From NCBI RefSeq assembly GCF_037080055.1, contig NZ_JBAOJI010000002.1, positions 248,001 to 312,000 on the forward strand: 64,000 nucleotides of DNA, read 5' to 3'. The notes under the pieces are model-generated. The model did no database searches, had not been told where the DNA came from, and saw only the letters and a program-made list of their open reading frames with translations. Both the position numbers and the translations under genes were made by a program. Positions 17,265 through 25,687 of the stretch are shown here, piece by piece. Position 1 is the first letter of the stretch. The number at the start of each line of letters is the position of its first letter. The stretch is from Halovenus sp037080055 (GTDB taxonomy: Archaea; Halobacteriota; Halobacteria; Halobacteriales; Haloarculaceae).

Positions 17265-17951
17265 TCACTTTGGCAGCGGTGGCCACGTCGTCGCCACTGT
17301 CTCTTCGATGAGTTGAGTCTGGGCACGGCGCAACCGCTCGGACACCGATGACGCAGAGATATCCAGCTTCGTGGCAACGTCTTCCAGCGAGGCGTTTCGT
17401 GGAATATCGAAATAGCCCAGTTCGTAGGCCGTCCGGAGTGCCTCCCGCTGGCGGTCGGTCAGCCCATCACCAGGTGGCTCGCCGTCACCTTCTTTGGTGA
17501 GTCGGTGCAGGTGGAAGCCAGCGTTCTGCTGCCAGAACTCCTGGAACTCGTAGAATGCTTCACGATGGGCGAACCAGCCGGACTGGCGCCACCCTGACGG
17601 TAGGACCTCGATACGTTCAATAATAGCATCTGTCGTTGCTAGTGCTTCCAGCCCCGACAGGTCGTCGATGTGTGGACCCAGGTGCTCGTCTAGCGTTCGT
17701 CCGGGGAGGATTTGGTAGCGGCGCGTCTCGCCTGCCACACCGAGGACGGTGTACTCGCCGACGACAGAGAGGTCATCAAACGTCTCCTCGACCGTCGTTC
17801 GGTTACCGTCAGTCACGGAGAGGACGAACAGCGGGAGTTCGTCGTGGTTGAACTGAAGCGAGAGAACCAGTGTCGCGTCTGGAAGCCTCCGAGCAACGGG
17901 AACGAACGGGAGGTGTTCGCAGTTGATATCGAACTCGGCGACCAGTGGCAT
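17265..17951 (-). CDS. HTH-10 (bat-type) transcriptional regulator
   Basis: The 228-aa protein has an N-terminal sensor-like half without a recognisable named domain (residues ~1-165) and a C-terminal HTH-10 domain. This starts GLTDRQREALRTAYELGYFDIPR (~173) and continues to the recognition helix LDISASSVSERLRRAQTQL. It converges on the GNAT gene with 7 nt between stops. The ATG at 17951 was preferred over an upstream ATG at 17978, since a TATA-like atatac lies just upstream. As the only regulator in the island, it is a candidate controller of the exporter and hydrolase. Confidence 0.85.
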   Translation of the reverse strand: MPLVAEFDINCEHLPFVPVARRLPDATLVLSLQFNHDELPLFVLSVTDGNRTTVEETFDDLSVVGEYTVLGVAGETRRYQILPGRTLDEHLGPHIDDLSGLEALATTDAIIERIEVLPSGWRQSGWFAHREAFYEFQEFWQQNAGFHLHRLTKEGDGEPPGDGLTDRQREALRTAYELGYFDIPRNASLEDVATKLDISASSVSERLRRAQTQLIEETVATTWPPLPK

Positions 17952-18431
17952 AGCTGTTTGATGTACGATACCAGTCAAAGGTATATTGTTCTATCTGCTC
18001 TAAACCCTTCTTAGCGCAGTAACCTATCAGTCTGATCATGGATACAGTCCACCCTATCTCAACCAATCACGACTGCTGTTCACTGGGAACGACACCGTGC
18101 TGCCTACGCGCCATCTATTCTCTCTGGCCGACTGTGATTCAGACATATCATTCAATTGGATGCTGAATAGAGAGAATGAGGGTGCCGTAAGAACGAGGTG
18201 AAATAAAAATACCTCCCAGAAATCTAGTCGCGAAGAGTTTGACACTCTAATCTCAGTGTGAAAAGAACCGTTTTATTGCACTCTCAGAGAATTTATTCAG
18301 TAAACCGTTCGTATATCTCTCGCTCAATCGTGCTCTCGCCAGGTATGCAGACTGATTATAGCCGACAGGCCAAAAAAAAACGCCCAGTCCTTGCAACGAA
18401 TGTTGAACGACCAGCCGACAGACCCTGTCAG
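17952..18431. other. 480-nt AT-rich gene-free stretch inside the island
   Basis: No convincing gene is seen on either strand; the short open frames have composition unlike the real genes. It contains the regulator's promoter (about 17980-17990), an inverted 9-mer (attctctct at 18117-18125 and agagagaat at 18169-18177) that could form a hairpin with a long loop, and an A9 run near 18372. It looks like decayed DNA, but no parent gene is recognisable. Confidence 0.4.
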
Positions 18432-19208
18432 TTACGACTGTGCTGGTTCTTCGAGAGAAAACGAACGAACTGCATCGGCCACCCGTTGCGGTGCCGAATC
18501 GGTCGCCACGTGTCCGACCCCATCAAATTCGACGAGACGACTCTGTGGCACACGGTCAGCGAGAGTCTGGACAGCAGCACGCAGATGCTCGGGGCCGTGT
18601 TCACCGGTCAGAAGCAGCGTCGGACAGTCGACATCTGGCTCACTGGGGAGTTCGTACGACTCGACGGCTTCGTTCTCCCGAACCACCGTTTCGACGAGTT
18701 CGAACTGAACTTCCTCGGGCCAGATTGGGAGTTGTTCAGGGGTAACGATACCCCCCGCGTCACGGAAGAATAGCTTCATCGCGTCTCGACGCTCACCTGC
18801 GTCCAGTCGCTGTTTCATCCGAGCAGCCAAGTCGTCACCACGGTGTTCACCGACCAGCATGGCTGGTTCGTAGAGGACAAGACTGTCGAAATCCATCTCT
18901 GTCGCGGCCGCAAGTGCAACGAGGCCGCCATAAGAGTGACCGAATACGGTTGCGTCGCCTTCGATCGAATCGACTATCGCCTTGAGATCGGCTACCTCGT
19001 GTGCAAGACTGTGTGTGTCTGCGTCAGCGCTGTGGCCTCGGCCCCGTCGGTCGGGGATGATGAGCGTGAAATCGTCCGCGAGATGCGGTACCACGCCGTC
19101 CCACGCATGGTGGTCTCCGGAGGAGCCATGGAGGAGCACGAGCGGCGGTCCGTCTCCGTGTTGTTCGAAGGCGATACTGGTTCCATCGGCTGAAGTAACT
19201 GTCTTCAT
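18432..19208 (-). CDS. Alpha/beta-fold hydrolase
   Basis: A 258-aa alpha/beta hydrolase. It shows the oxyanion-hole HGSSGDHHAWD motif (~28-38), the nucleophile elbow GHSYGG (serine at ~96), the catalytic acid after LLLTGEHGPEHL (~203), and the histidine in FDGVGHVA (~232). Relatives include esterases, lactonases, epoxide hydrolases and haloperoxidase-like enzymes; the substrate is not predictable. Its promoter carries the same element as the exporter operon, suggesting that the hydrolase and exporter act together, for instance in detoxification or metabolite turnover. Confidence 0.88.
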   Translation of the reverse strand: MKTVTSADGTSIAFEQHGDGPPLVLLHGSSGDHHAWDGVVPHLADDFTLIIPDRRGRGHSADADTHSLAHEVADLKAIVDSIEGDATVFGHSYGGLVALAAATEMDFDSLVLYEPAMLVGEHRGDDLAARMKQRLDAGERRDAMKLFFRDAGGIVTPEQLPIWPEEVQFELVETVVRENEAVESYELPSEPDVDCPTLLLTGEHGPEHLRAAVQTLADRVPQSRLVEFDGVGHVATDSAPQRVADAVRSFSLEEPAQS

Positions 19209-19260
19209 CGTGCGTTTCCGATTCGGCCAAGTCTCACAAGTGTGTTCCTCTCAGCTGTCC

Positions 19261-19275
19261 GGCTGTTTAAATACC
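19261..19275 (-). promoter_or_regulatory. Promoter element of the hydrolase gene, shared with the exporter operon
   Basis: Minus-strand ggtatttaaacagcc contains a strong TATA box (atttaaa) 53 nt before the ATG at 19208. It differs at one position from the element at 16554-16568. Confidence 0.55.
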
Positions 19276-19289
19276 CACCCGTACCGATG

Positions 19290-19562
19290 GACACCCTCAC
19301 AAAATCAGATGTTTCGGCGAACGTCTGTCCCCATTGATTCACTCGTGGTATCAGGGGGCAACTTGCGCTGACCACTTCCCAGTCATTCGGACTGCCGATT
19401 TCGTTAGCTGACTATGCGCCCTATATCCTGCACGGTGCTTAGAATTTCTCTCGGATCTGGTAGGGCTACTGGCGGTCAGTTCGCACGTCTACGTACCAGC
19501 GTATTTAGCCAGTTCTACGACGAAAACAACTACCTTGTGAATAGTTCTATGACACCCTCACA
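19290..19562. repeat. Pair of 12-nt direct repeats (gacaccctcaca)
   Basis: gacaccctcaca occurs at 19290-19301 and 19551-19562, start-to-start spacing 261 nt. The second copy is part of the right inverted repeat of the island. The pair could mark a nested small element or an earlier position of the boundary. Confidence 0.45.
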
Positions 19563-19565
19563 GGC
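19544..19565. repeat. Right copy of the inverted repeat bounding the island
   Basis: gttctatgacaccctcacaggc is the inverted partner of 14346-14366; the core 15 nt are identical in reverse complement. It sits immediately outside the island genes and ~65 nt before the ThrRS editing gene. Confidence 0.55.
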
Positions 19566-19629
19566 TCGGCTACCACAGTGATTCCCGCCAACGGCACGCT
19601 TTTTGCCGCTGGTCCGGTCCATACCGACA

Positions 19630-21144
19630 ATGCAACTGCGCTGTCTGCACGCCAACTCCTTCGCCTTCGAGGTCCGCGATCACGACCCCGATAGCGACGG
19701 CCGCCCGGGGGCGAGCGCGGATCTCTCCGGCGCTATCGTCGTCTTCGTCGCAGTCGAGCGCGCCGATGCGGACAGATCCGTTCGCACTGCCGACGCTGCG
19801 GCCGACCGGATCACCGAGATGGCTGACCAGCTCGATGAGCACACCGTCGCTGTCGTCCCCTTCGCAGGGTTGACCGACTCCCCAGCCACGAAATCCGTCG
19901 CCAGCGAACTAGTCGACGACCTCGTTTCCCGACTCGATTTCGAGACACATACCGTTCCGCTCGGCGAACCGATCAGCTTCGAACTCGACGCCCGCGGTCA
20001 TCCGTTCGCGAACCAGCACTTCGAGATCGAACCGACCGACCGACCCGACGGCGAGTGGTTCGTCATCGGGGAAGATGGCTCGTTCACCGAGGCCGACGCA
20101 GAGCGGCCGGTCCTTGACGACGGACAACTGATCGACCTGATGCCGCTTGACCGACTGGCCGACTCCGCCGATGGCGGGCCCGTGCTGTTCGACGAGAACG
20201 GGACATTCCTCCCCGAGGGGACCGTTCTTCGTGATCTCGTCGTCGAAGCAGTGGCCGACCGACTGCGGGCCGACGGCGCGTTCCCGGTCGATCAATCGGC
20301 CCGGACGGACGCAGAGACTGCCGTCGTCGGCGGCGAATCCCTGCGCTCGGTCTTCGAGACGACTGCAGACCAGCCGGGCCCCGAACTCACGACTGCCGTG
20401 TCGACCCGATCGGATGCGCTCGTCGAAGCCGACGAGCAGATTGCTCTCGTCTCGGACCTACTCGCTGATCTCTCCGTTTTCTTCGAGCCCGTCTGTCGCG
20501 TTACCGAGATGTTTCTCGACGAGCACCGCGATTGGATCGCCGCGCTCGCTGACCAGTTCGACCAACCACTGCTTCTCGAACGCCGCGCCGGGGGGAGCAC
20601 ACCGTTCAGACTCGACTTCGCCGTACTCGGCGAGCACGCCCGACTCGTCACTCCTGCTGTCTGGCTCGACGATAGCCGAGACTCCGATAGCACGACTCTC
20701 GTCCACTCCACACCGCTCGGCGATTCGACCCGGTTCGTCGCCGCGCTCTGCCGGACGACGGCCGCCAGCGACCGCCCCTGCCTCCCGACGTGGCTCGCGC
20801 CGATTCAGGTCCGGCTCGTCCCCATCGAACCCGACGATATCGAAACCTGCGACCGAATCGCCGAGCGACTCGAAACGAGGGGCGTGCGAGTCGATATCGA
20901 CGACCGCGACGTGCCCGTCAGCGAGCGACTCGACACCGCAGACGAGGAGTGGATTCCCCACGACGCCGTCGTCGGCGAGGAAGACGGCGACAGCCTCCGC
21001 GTGACCAGTCGGGCCGAGCAGACCGAACGGGAACTCACGCCGGCGGAACTCGCAGCGCGAATCAGCGAGGAGTCAGCCGAGTGGCCCGCTGGCACTCGTC
21101 CGGTTCCGCGCCACTACAGCGACCGCCCCGCCGTGCTCCGGTGA
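19630..21144 (+). CDS. Threonyl-tRNA synthetase editing-domain protein lacking an intact catalytic core
   Basis: The 504-aa protein begins like archaeal ThrRS (MQLRCLHANSFAFEV), whose N-terminal domain is a D-aminoacyl-tRNA deacylase-like editing module (~1-150, with VVVFVAVERAD and HTVAVVPFAGLTD). The middle (~190-370) resembles a shrunken class II core without clear motifs 2 and 3. The C-terminal ~100 residues (WLAPIQVRLVPI onward) match the anticodon-binding HGTP domain. This is the layout of a ThrRS-ed type protein that clears Ser-tRNA(Thr) in trans. A full ThrRS should exist elsewhere in the genome. ATG at 19630 matches the start of the domain. Confidence 0.8.
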   Translation: MQLRCLHANSFAFEVRDHDPDSDGRPGASADLSGAIVVFVAVERADADRSVRTADAAADRITEMADQLDEHTVAVVPFAGLTDSPATKSVASELVDDLVSRLDFETHTVPLGEPISFELDARGHPFANQHFEIEPTDRPDGEWFVIGEDGSFTEADAERPVLDDGQLIDLMPLDRLADSADGGPVLFDENGTFLPEGTVLRDLVVEAVADRLRADGAFPVDQSARTDAETAVVGGESLRSVFETTADQPGPELTTAVSTRSDALVEADEQIALVSDLLADLSVFFEPVCRVTEMFLDEHRDWIAALADQFDQPLLLERRAGGSTPFRLDFAVLGEHARLVTPAVWLDDSRDSDSTTLVHSTPLGDSTRFVAALCRTTAASDRPCLPTWLAPIQVRLVPIEPDDIETCDRIAERLETRGVRVDIDDRDVPVSERLDTADEEWIPHDAVVGEEDGDSLRVTSRAEQTERELTPAELAARISEESAEWPAGTRPVPRHYSDRPAVLR

Positions 21145-21187
21145 GTGAATCGAAACGGACAAACTCACTCCTGACGAAACCCGGGCA

Positions 21188-22096
21188 ATGTCCGTTCTGG
21201 AACGGTACGAGCCGCTCATCGACGACGTCGAGGCCTTCTACGCGGCCTGTGAGCGGCCGCTGCCCGCCGCCGTGCGGGTCAACACGATCAAGACAACCAT
21301 CGAACGCGCCCGCGAGGCGCTGGCTGAGGCCGACATCGCCGCCGAACAGACCGACTGGCATCCCGGCGTCTTCGTCTTGCCGGAGGATCAGGCCGGCGGC
21401 AACTGGCCGTACGTCCACGGCTGGCTCCACGGTCAGGAAGAGGTGTCGGCCATCCCCGCCCGCGTGCTCGATCCCCAACCCGGTGAGCGCGTCTGGGACT
21501 GCTGTGCCGCACCAGGCTCGAAAACGACCCAACTCGCCGCACTCATGGAGGACACCGGCCGCCTCGTCGCGACCGACAACAACATGGGTCGGGTCTCGGC
21601 GCTGCGCTCGAACGCCGAACGACTGGGTGTGACGAACCTCGCCATCACTATCGAGGACTCTCGCAACCACTCGCTGAAACCCTTCGACGGCGAGCTATAC
21701 GACCGCACGCTCGTCGACGTACCTTGCTCGTGTGAGGGCACCATCCGCAAGAATCCGGACGTGCTGGAGGAGTGGAGCTACGAACACGTCGAGGGGACTG
21801 CCGGCGTCCAGAAAGGGATTCTCCGCCGAGCGATCCAGGCCACCCGTGAAGGTGGGACGGTTGTCTACTCGACCTGTACCTTCGCGCCGGAGGAGAACGA
21901 GGCGGTGCTGGATTACGCTCTCGACGAGGAACCTTGCGAACTCGTCGAGTACGACCTTCCGCTGGATTCCCGCCCCGGCGTGACGGAGTGGCAGGACGAG
22001 AAGTATGACGACAGTGTCAGCAAGGCCAAGCGAATCTACCCGCACCACAACGACACGGGCGGCTTCTTCTGTGCGAAACTGGAGGTGACAGGATGA
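21188..22096 (+). CDS. NOL1/NOP2/Sun-family tRNA/rRNA cytosine-C5 methyltransferase
   Basis: The 302-aa enzyme has the SAM-binding loop DCCAAPGSKTT (residues 104-114), motif IV DVPCSCEG (~177-184) and motif VI STCTFAPEENE (~228-238). The cysteine in motif VI (C230) is the expected nucleophile and that in motif IV (C180) releases the product. It methylates cytosine C5 in tRNA or rRNA. The product ends right after the catalytic domain. The RNA-binding part seems to be encoded by the next gene, which overlaps by 4 nt (ATGA). Confidence 0.92.
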   Translation: MSVLERYEPLIDDVEAFYAACERPLPAAVRVNTIKTTIERAREALAEADIAAEQTDWHPGVFVLPEDQAGGNWPYVHGWLHGQEEVSAIPARVLDPQPGERVWDCCAAPGSKTTQLAALMEDTGRLVATDNNMGRVSALRSNAERLGVTNLAITIEDSRNHSLKPFDGELYDRTLVDVPCSCEGTIRKNPDVLEEWSYEHVEGTAGVQKGILRRAIQATREGGTVVYSTCTFAPEENEAVLDYALDEEPCELVEYDLPLDSRPGVTEWQDEKYDDSVSKAKRIYPHHNDTGGFFCAKLEVTG

Positions 22097-22596
22097 CCGA
22101 AGAGATCAGCACGCGATTCGACCGCCTCCCCGCGACTGACGCCGAGCGGACCGTCGAACAGCGGGCGACTCGCGAGGAAGTCGTCGGCTGGTTCGACGAG
22201 CGGTTCGGAATCGGTCCCTCGGTGTTCGAGGAATACAGCTTCTGGGAGCGCGGTGCGGGCAAAATCTGGGCGTTTTACGGCGACCTGGAATCACCGGTCG
22301 ACATCGAAGGACTCGGCATGACCGTCCTCCGGACTCGACAGGAACACTGGAAACCGACGCTGGAGGCGGTCCAGCGATTCGGTCACCACGCGACGAAGAA
22401 CACCATTCATCTCTCCCGCGAACAGGCGACTCAGTTCATGGCTGGCGACGATCAACAAGTCGACTGGGAGGGCGACTGGGGGTATCTGATCGTCACCCAC
22501 GACCTCGCGGGCGAACCGGAACCGCTCGGAGTCGGTCTGTACACCTACGACGAACTGAAATCGACGGTCCCGAAGGGGAGACGCCGGGAACTGTGA
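22093..22596 (+). CDS. RNA-binding companion of the NSUN methyltransferase (PUA-like)
   Basis: This 167-aa protein starts inside the stop codon of the methyltransferase gene. Its second half resembles the C-terminal RNA-binding module that in many NSUN/RsmF enzymes is fused to the catalytic domain: a GLGMTVLRTRQEHWKPTLEAVQ strand-helix, then THLSREQATQFMAGD-like helix (NTIHLSREQATQFM) and a basic end (KGRRREL). I infer that the two proteins act as one enzyme. The N-terminal ~60 residues are less clear. An alternative is an independent small RNA-binding protein. Confidence 0.65.
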   Translation: MTEEISTRFDRLPATDAERTVEQRATREEVVGWFDERFGIGPSVFEEYSFWERGAGKIWAFYGDLESPVDIEGLGMTVLRTRQEHWKPTLEAVQRFGHHATKNTIHLSREQATQFMAGDDQQVDWEGDWGYLIVTHDLAGEPEPLGVGLYTYDELKSTVPKGRRREL

Positions 22597-22678
22597 CCCG
22601 CCGGATTGCGCTCGCTCCGCGTTTCCTTCACCACACGAACCGGTGTAGACAAGTGCCGACACCATCAACAGCTAGCTA

Positions 22679-23707
22679 ATGGAGTGGGAGACCGACCGAT
22701 CACTACAACTGCGGATGCTCGCCACGCTGGGGCTAATCGCAGTCCTTCCGTTGGCCTTCACGTTCACGCTAACCGCCGCGCTCAACTACGTGGTCTTGCC
22801 GATGGCGAGTGAGGGCGGGACAGCGCCACAGATTGGCTACAATCCGCTGCTCATTCTCGCTCTCACTGGAGTCGGAATCGTGCTGGCATGGCTGCAGGGC
22901 GGGAAGATGGCACTCAACTCGACGGGCGCTCGGACCGTCTCCGCCGAGGAGTACCCGGATCTGCACGCTCGCGTCCAGCGACTCGCCACGACCGCCGACA
23001 GCAAGAAGCCGACCATTGCGGTCATCGACTCCAACGCACCCAATGCCTTCGCGACCGGGGGAATCCGCGGCGGCCGCACCGTCGCGGTGACGACTGGTCT
23101 CCTCGATACCCTCGACGGCGAACAAGTCGATGCGGTGCTGGCCCACGAACTCGCGCACATCCACAACCGCGACGCGACGGTGATGTCGATCGCCTACCTG
23201 CTCCCGACACTCACGTATCTCGTCTCGAAAACGATGTTCGGCCTGCTGTCGTTTTTCAGCCGTGCGTTCATGTTCACCCCGGGCCGAAATCGGGACAACG
23301 GCGGGAAGGCGATTCTGGTCGTTCTCGCGGCGGCCGTCGTGACGATCACCGTCTCTGCGGTGTTCTGGCTGGCGAGTAACGTCCTCTTTCGGATCCTCTC
23401 GCAGTACCGCGAGTACGCGGCCGACCGCGGGTCGGCGGCGATCACGGGCGATCCGCTCGCGCTCGCCTCTGCGCTCGAAACCATCGACAGCGAGATGCAG
23501 TCGCTGCCGGACCGGGACCTCCGGGAACTCGACGGCGGCGTCGAAGCGCTCTATATCTTCTCGCTCGACATCCCGATGTTCAACGATGAAGACGACGACA
23601 GCATCGCCAACGATCTGCTGAGTCAGGAGCTATTCCCCGCGTCGCACCCGCCGACGGCCGAGCGGATCGAACGCCTGCGCAAACTCTCCGGAGAACTCGA
23701 ACGCTGA
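22679..23707 (+). CDS. htpX: HtpX-type M48 membrane metalloprotease
   Basis: The 342-aa protein has two N-terminal membrane helices (~15-40 and ~55-72), the zinc motif HELAH (156-160), two further helices (~172-190 and ~215-240), and the third zinc ligand in the REYAADRGSA segment (~252). This is the HtpX arrangement: a membrane protease that degrades misfolded membrane proteins under stress. It stands between the RNA-methylation pair and a convergent nuclease gene. No heat-shock element is obvious upstream. Confidence 0.92.
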   Translation: MEWETDRSLQLRMLATLGLIAVLPLAFTFTLTAALNYVVLPMASEGGTAPQIGYNPLLILALTGVGIVLAWLQGGKMALNSTGARTVSAEEYPDLHARVQRLATTADSKKPTIAVIDSNAPNAFATGGIRGGRTVAVTTGLLDTLDGEQVDAVLAHELAHIHNRDATVMSIAYLLPTLTYLVSKTMFGLLSFFSRAFMFTPGRNRDNGGKAILVVLAAAVVTITVSAVFWLASNVLFRILSQYREYAADRGSAAITGDPLALASALETIDSEMQSLPDRDLRELDGGVEALYIFSLDIPMFNDEDDDSIANDLLSQELFPASHPPTAERIERLRKLSGELER

Positions 23708-23716
23708 TCTGTCCGC

Positions 23717-25243
23717 TCACTTCTGCCGGACTGTCCCGCCGCCGAGCCCCTCCCACTCGACGCGGTAGCCGAGCGCGCCCAGCGCCGAACTCGCGTCGTC
23801 GATGCCCACTTCTCCGAGAATCTCTTCGACTTCCGCGAAGGACATTCCTTCCTCGATCTGGTCTGCGAGGTCGTCGAGCACCGCCGGTTCGACCAGCGTC
23901 CGGCCGAGGCGGTCGTGGTCGGGGAACGCCTTGTCTTCGATGACGGCCTCACTGACACCGTACTCCGCCGCGAGTTCACTCATCGTCACGACCGACTGCT
24001 CGGGACGGATCTCCGCTGGGAGGGCTTCGGCGGCGGCCGCAACGAGGTCGTCCTCGTACCGCTGGAGCGCGTTGCGTACGTCCTTGATGCTGACCTGTCC
24101 CGAGTAGGGAATCGCGCGGTGATCGCGGAGTTCGATCTCTTCACCCACCCCAAGGCTCTCGTCGACGGCGACGAGCATCTCCACATCTTCGACGGCGTCG
24201 AGTCGGTCGAGTTTCTTCTCGACGTACTCGGGCGTCCAGAAGCCCATGATCTCGAAGTACACGCGGAAGTCTCCGTGTTTCCAGTCGAACGCGAAATCCG
24301 GGATGACGACGTGTTCGCCCGCCTCGATTGCGTCCGGTTCCCGAACGAGGTTCCAGTCCAGATCCAGCGCCGAAAAGCGGGTCGCAAACTCACGCTCGAC
24401 GTCGCTGTCGTAGGTCACCTCGGTGACCGGCTCCACGTCGGGCACGCCGAGATCCTCGTGGCTCAGTTCGAGCTGTCGATCTGTCCCGCGGTCGTCGATC
24501 GTCGCCGAGAGTTGCCAGCGCGCCGTCCCGGCGACGGTTCGCAGCAAGCGAGCGAACCGCGTCCCGTACCGTCGCGTCCGCTTGAACAGCGCGTCGGGCC
24601 CGGTGACGACGATTTCTCGGTCAGTATCTGCCACTGTTCGGCGCTCCTCTTCCGGCAGTTGCCGAATCTCGTAGACCAGCCGGAGCCGCTTGATCGCGGA
24701 GATGATCCGCTTGGGGTCGTCGCTGCGGATCCTGACCTCGCGGGCGTCGAACAGCGCGGTCTGGGCCAGCGAGAGATTGTACTGCTCGATCAGCTCCGAT
24801 GGGGTCCAGCGGCGGTCGAGGCTGGTGAGCAGTTCCCGCGTTTCGCGGTCGGCGTACAGCGACCGCTCGACAGCGTCGGGGGTGGCGTCGAGTCGGTCGG
24901 CTGCCCGAGCGAGCGCCCGCTCGCGCTCGTCGTCGGTCACCACGCCGACGGCCTCGCTTTCGGTGAAGACGACCTCGCGGGTCTTTCGGGGAGCAAGCGG
25001 TGACTGTACCGCCCACGTCGCGTCGTCGTCGATCAGTTTCGCGAACCCGCGGACGAGTTTGAAATCGTCGCTCTCGGCTTCGATCTCTTCGAGTGCCGCG
25101 TCGAGCGTCTCCCGTTGCTCGCCGACGTGGCCCTGATAACAGCCGAGCACCCGACCCGCCAGCGGCTCCCGGTCCTCGTCGACGAACTCGGGGTGGTAGC
25201 CGCCGCCCCGACGCGAGACGCGCAGCAGGTCTTTCCGCAACAC
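23717..25243 (-). CDS. DUF790 family nuclease, Bax1-like partner of XPB
   Basis: The 508-aa protein matches DUF790: N-terminal MLRKDLLRVSRRGG, a long helical region, and a C-terminal PD-(D/E)XK-like nuclease core around DFAFDWKHGDFRVYFEIMGFWTPEYVEKKLDRL (~290-325, split here between its acidic and lysine residues), then an HTH-like end. In other archaea this protein (Bax1) binds the XPB helicase and cuts DNA during repair. The usual XPB gene is not adjacent and not in this window. The start is GTG at 25243, giving the conserved N-terminus. Confidence 0.85.
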   Translation of the reverse strand: MLRKDLLRVSRRGGGYHPEFVDEDREPLAGRVLGCYQGHVGEQRETLDAALEEIEAESDDFKLVRGFAKLIDDDATWAVQSPLAPRKTREVVFTESEAVGVVTDDERERALARAADRLDATPDAVERSLYADRETRELLTSLDRRWTPSELIEQYNLSLAQTALFDAREVRIRSDDPKRIISAIKRLRLVYEIRQLPEEERRTVADTDREIVVTGPDALFKRTRRYGTRFARLLRTVAGTARWQLSATIDDRGTDRQLELSHEDLGVPDVEPVTEVTYDSDVEREFATRFSALDLDWNLVREPDAIEAGEHVVIPDFAFDWKHGDFRVYFEIMGFWTPEYVEKKLDRLDAVEDVEMLVAVDESLGVGEEIELRDHRAIPYSGQVSIKDVRNALQRYEDDLVAAAAEALPAEIRPEQSVVTMSELAAEYGVSEAVIEDKAFPDHDRLGRTLVEPAVLDDLADQIEEGMSFAEVEEILGEVGIDDASSALGALGYRVEWEGLGGGTVRQK

Positions 25244-25280
25244 GGCCGGACGTTAGCGCCTCGCGATCAAAACAGTGTGG

Positions 25281-25661
25281 CTAGCTGTCCGCCCAGTTCG
25301 CGGTGTCGAGGACGATTGGCGCGATTGCTCGGGCGACTCGTCGAGCGCTGGCCTCCGTCTCCAGCATGGAAACGTTGCCCAGCGAGTCGTTGACCGACTT
25401 GCTCACTTCCACCGTCGCCAGTTCGTCGTCGCCGACGATGGCCTCGACTTCCGCGGTCAATCTGGTCTTGACCTCTTTCCGCGCGGTCGGTGCGAGCTGT
25501 TCGTCCGCGGGCAACAGATCGTAGGTAACCGCGTAGCCCTCCTCGTACTCCTCGATGCCGAAAAACGGCACGCCCTGCTGCTGGGCCTGTGCGTAGCCGG
25601 CCTCGACAGCCGCTTTCCCGTTGAACACCGGGATCGTGAACTCGTCTTGTCCGTCTGTCAC
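25281..25661 (-). CDS. Conserved haloarchaeal protein of unknown function
   Basis: The 126-aa product is soluble, acidic and of mixed alpha/beta character (for example VTYDLLPADEQLAPTAR and VEVSKSVNDSLGNVSM). I do not recognise the family. It lies between the nuclease gene (37 nt downstream) and the M23 peptidase gene on the same strand, so they may share a transcript. The start is uncertain: GTG at 25661 is taken, but an ATG at 25691 overlapping the peptidase stop would add ten residues. Confidence 0.6.
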   Translation of the reverse strand: MTDGQDEFTIPVFNGKAAVEAGYAQAQQQGVPFFGIEEYEEGYAVTYDLLPADEQLAPTARKEVKTRLTAEVEAIVGDDELATVEVSKSVNDSLGNVSMLETEASARRVARAIAPIVLDTANWADS

Positions 25662-25687
25662 ACCACTGTGTAGTGGCTGGCGGCCTA

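Larger units (their letters stand above)
19209..19629. other. Gene-free stretch at the right edge of the island
   Basis: This 420-nt interval carries the hydrolase promoter, a 12-nt direct repeat (19290-19301 and 19551-19562), the right inverted repeat, and a weak TATA (cttttt, ~19599-19604) for the next gene. No open frame in it looks real. The composition returns to high GC just after 19565, which agrees with the repeat marking a boundary. Confidence 0.45.

Noticed and set aside
18258..18773. 171-codon plus-strand open frame across the gene-free stretch and the hydrolase 3' end
   Set aside because: It starts in AT-rich DNA and continues antisense to a well-defined hydrolase, with no recognisable protein features.
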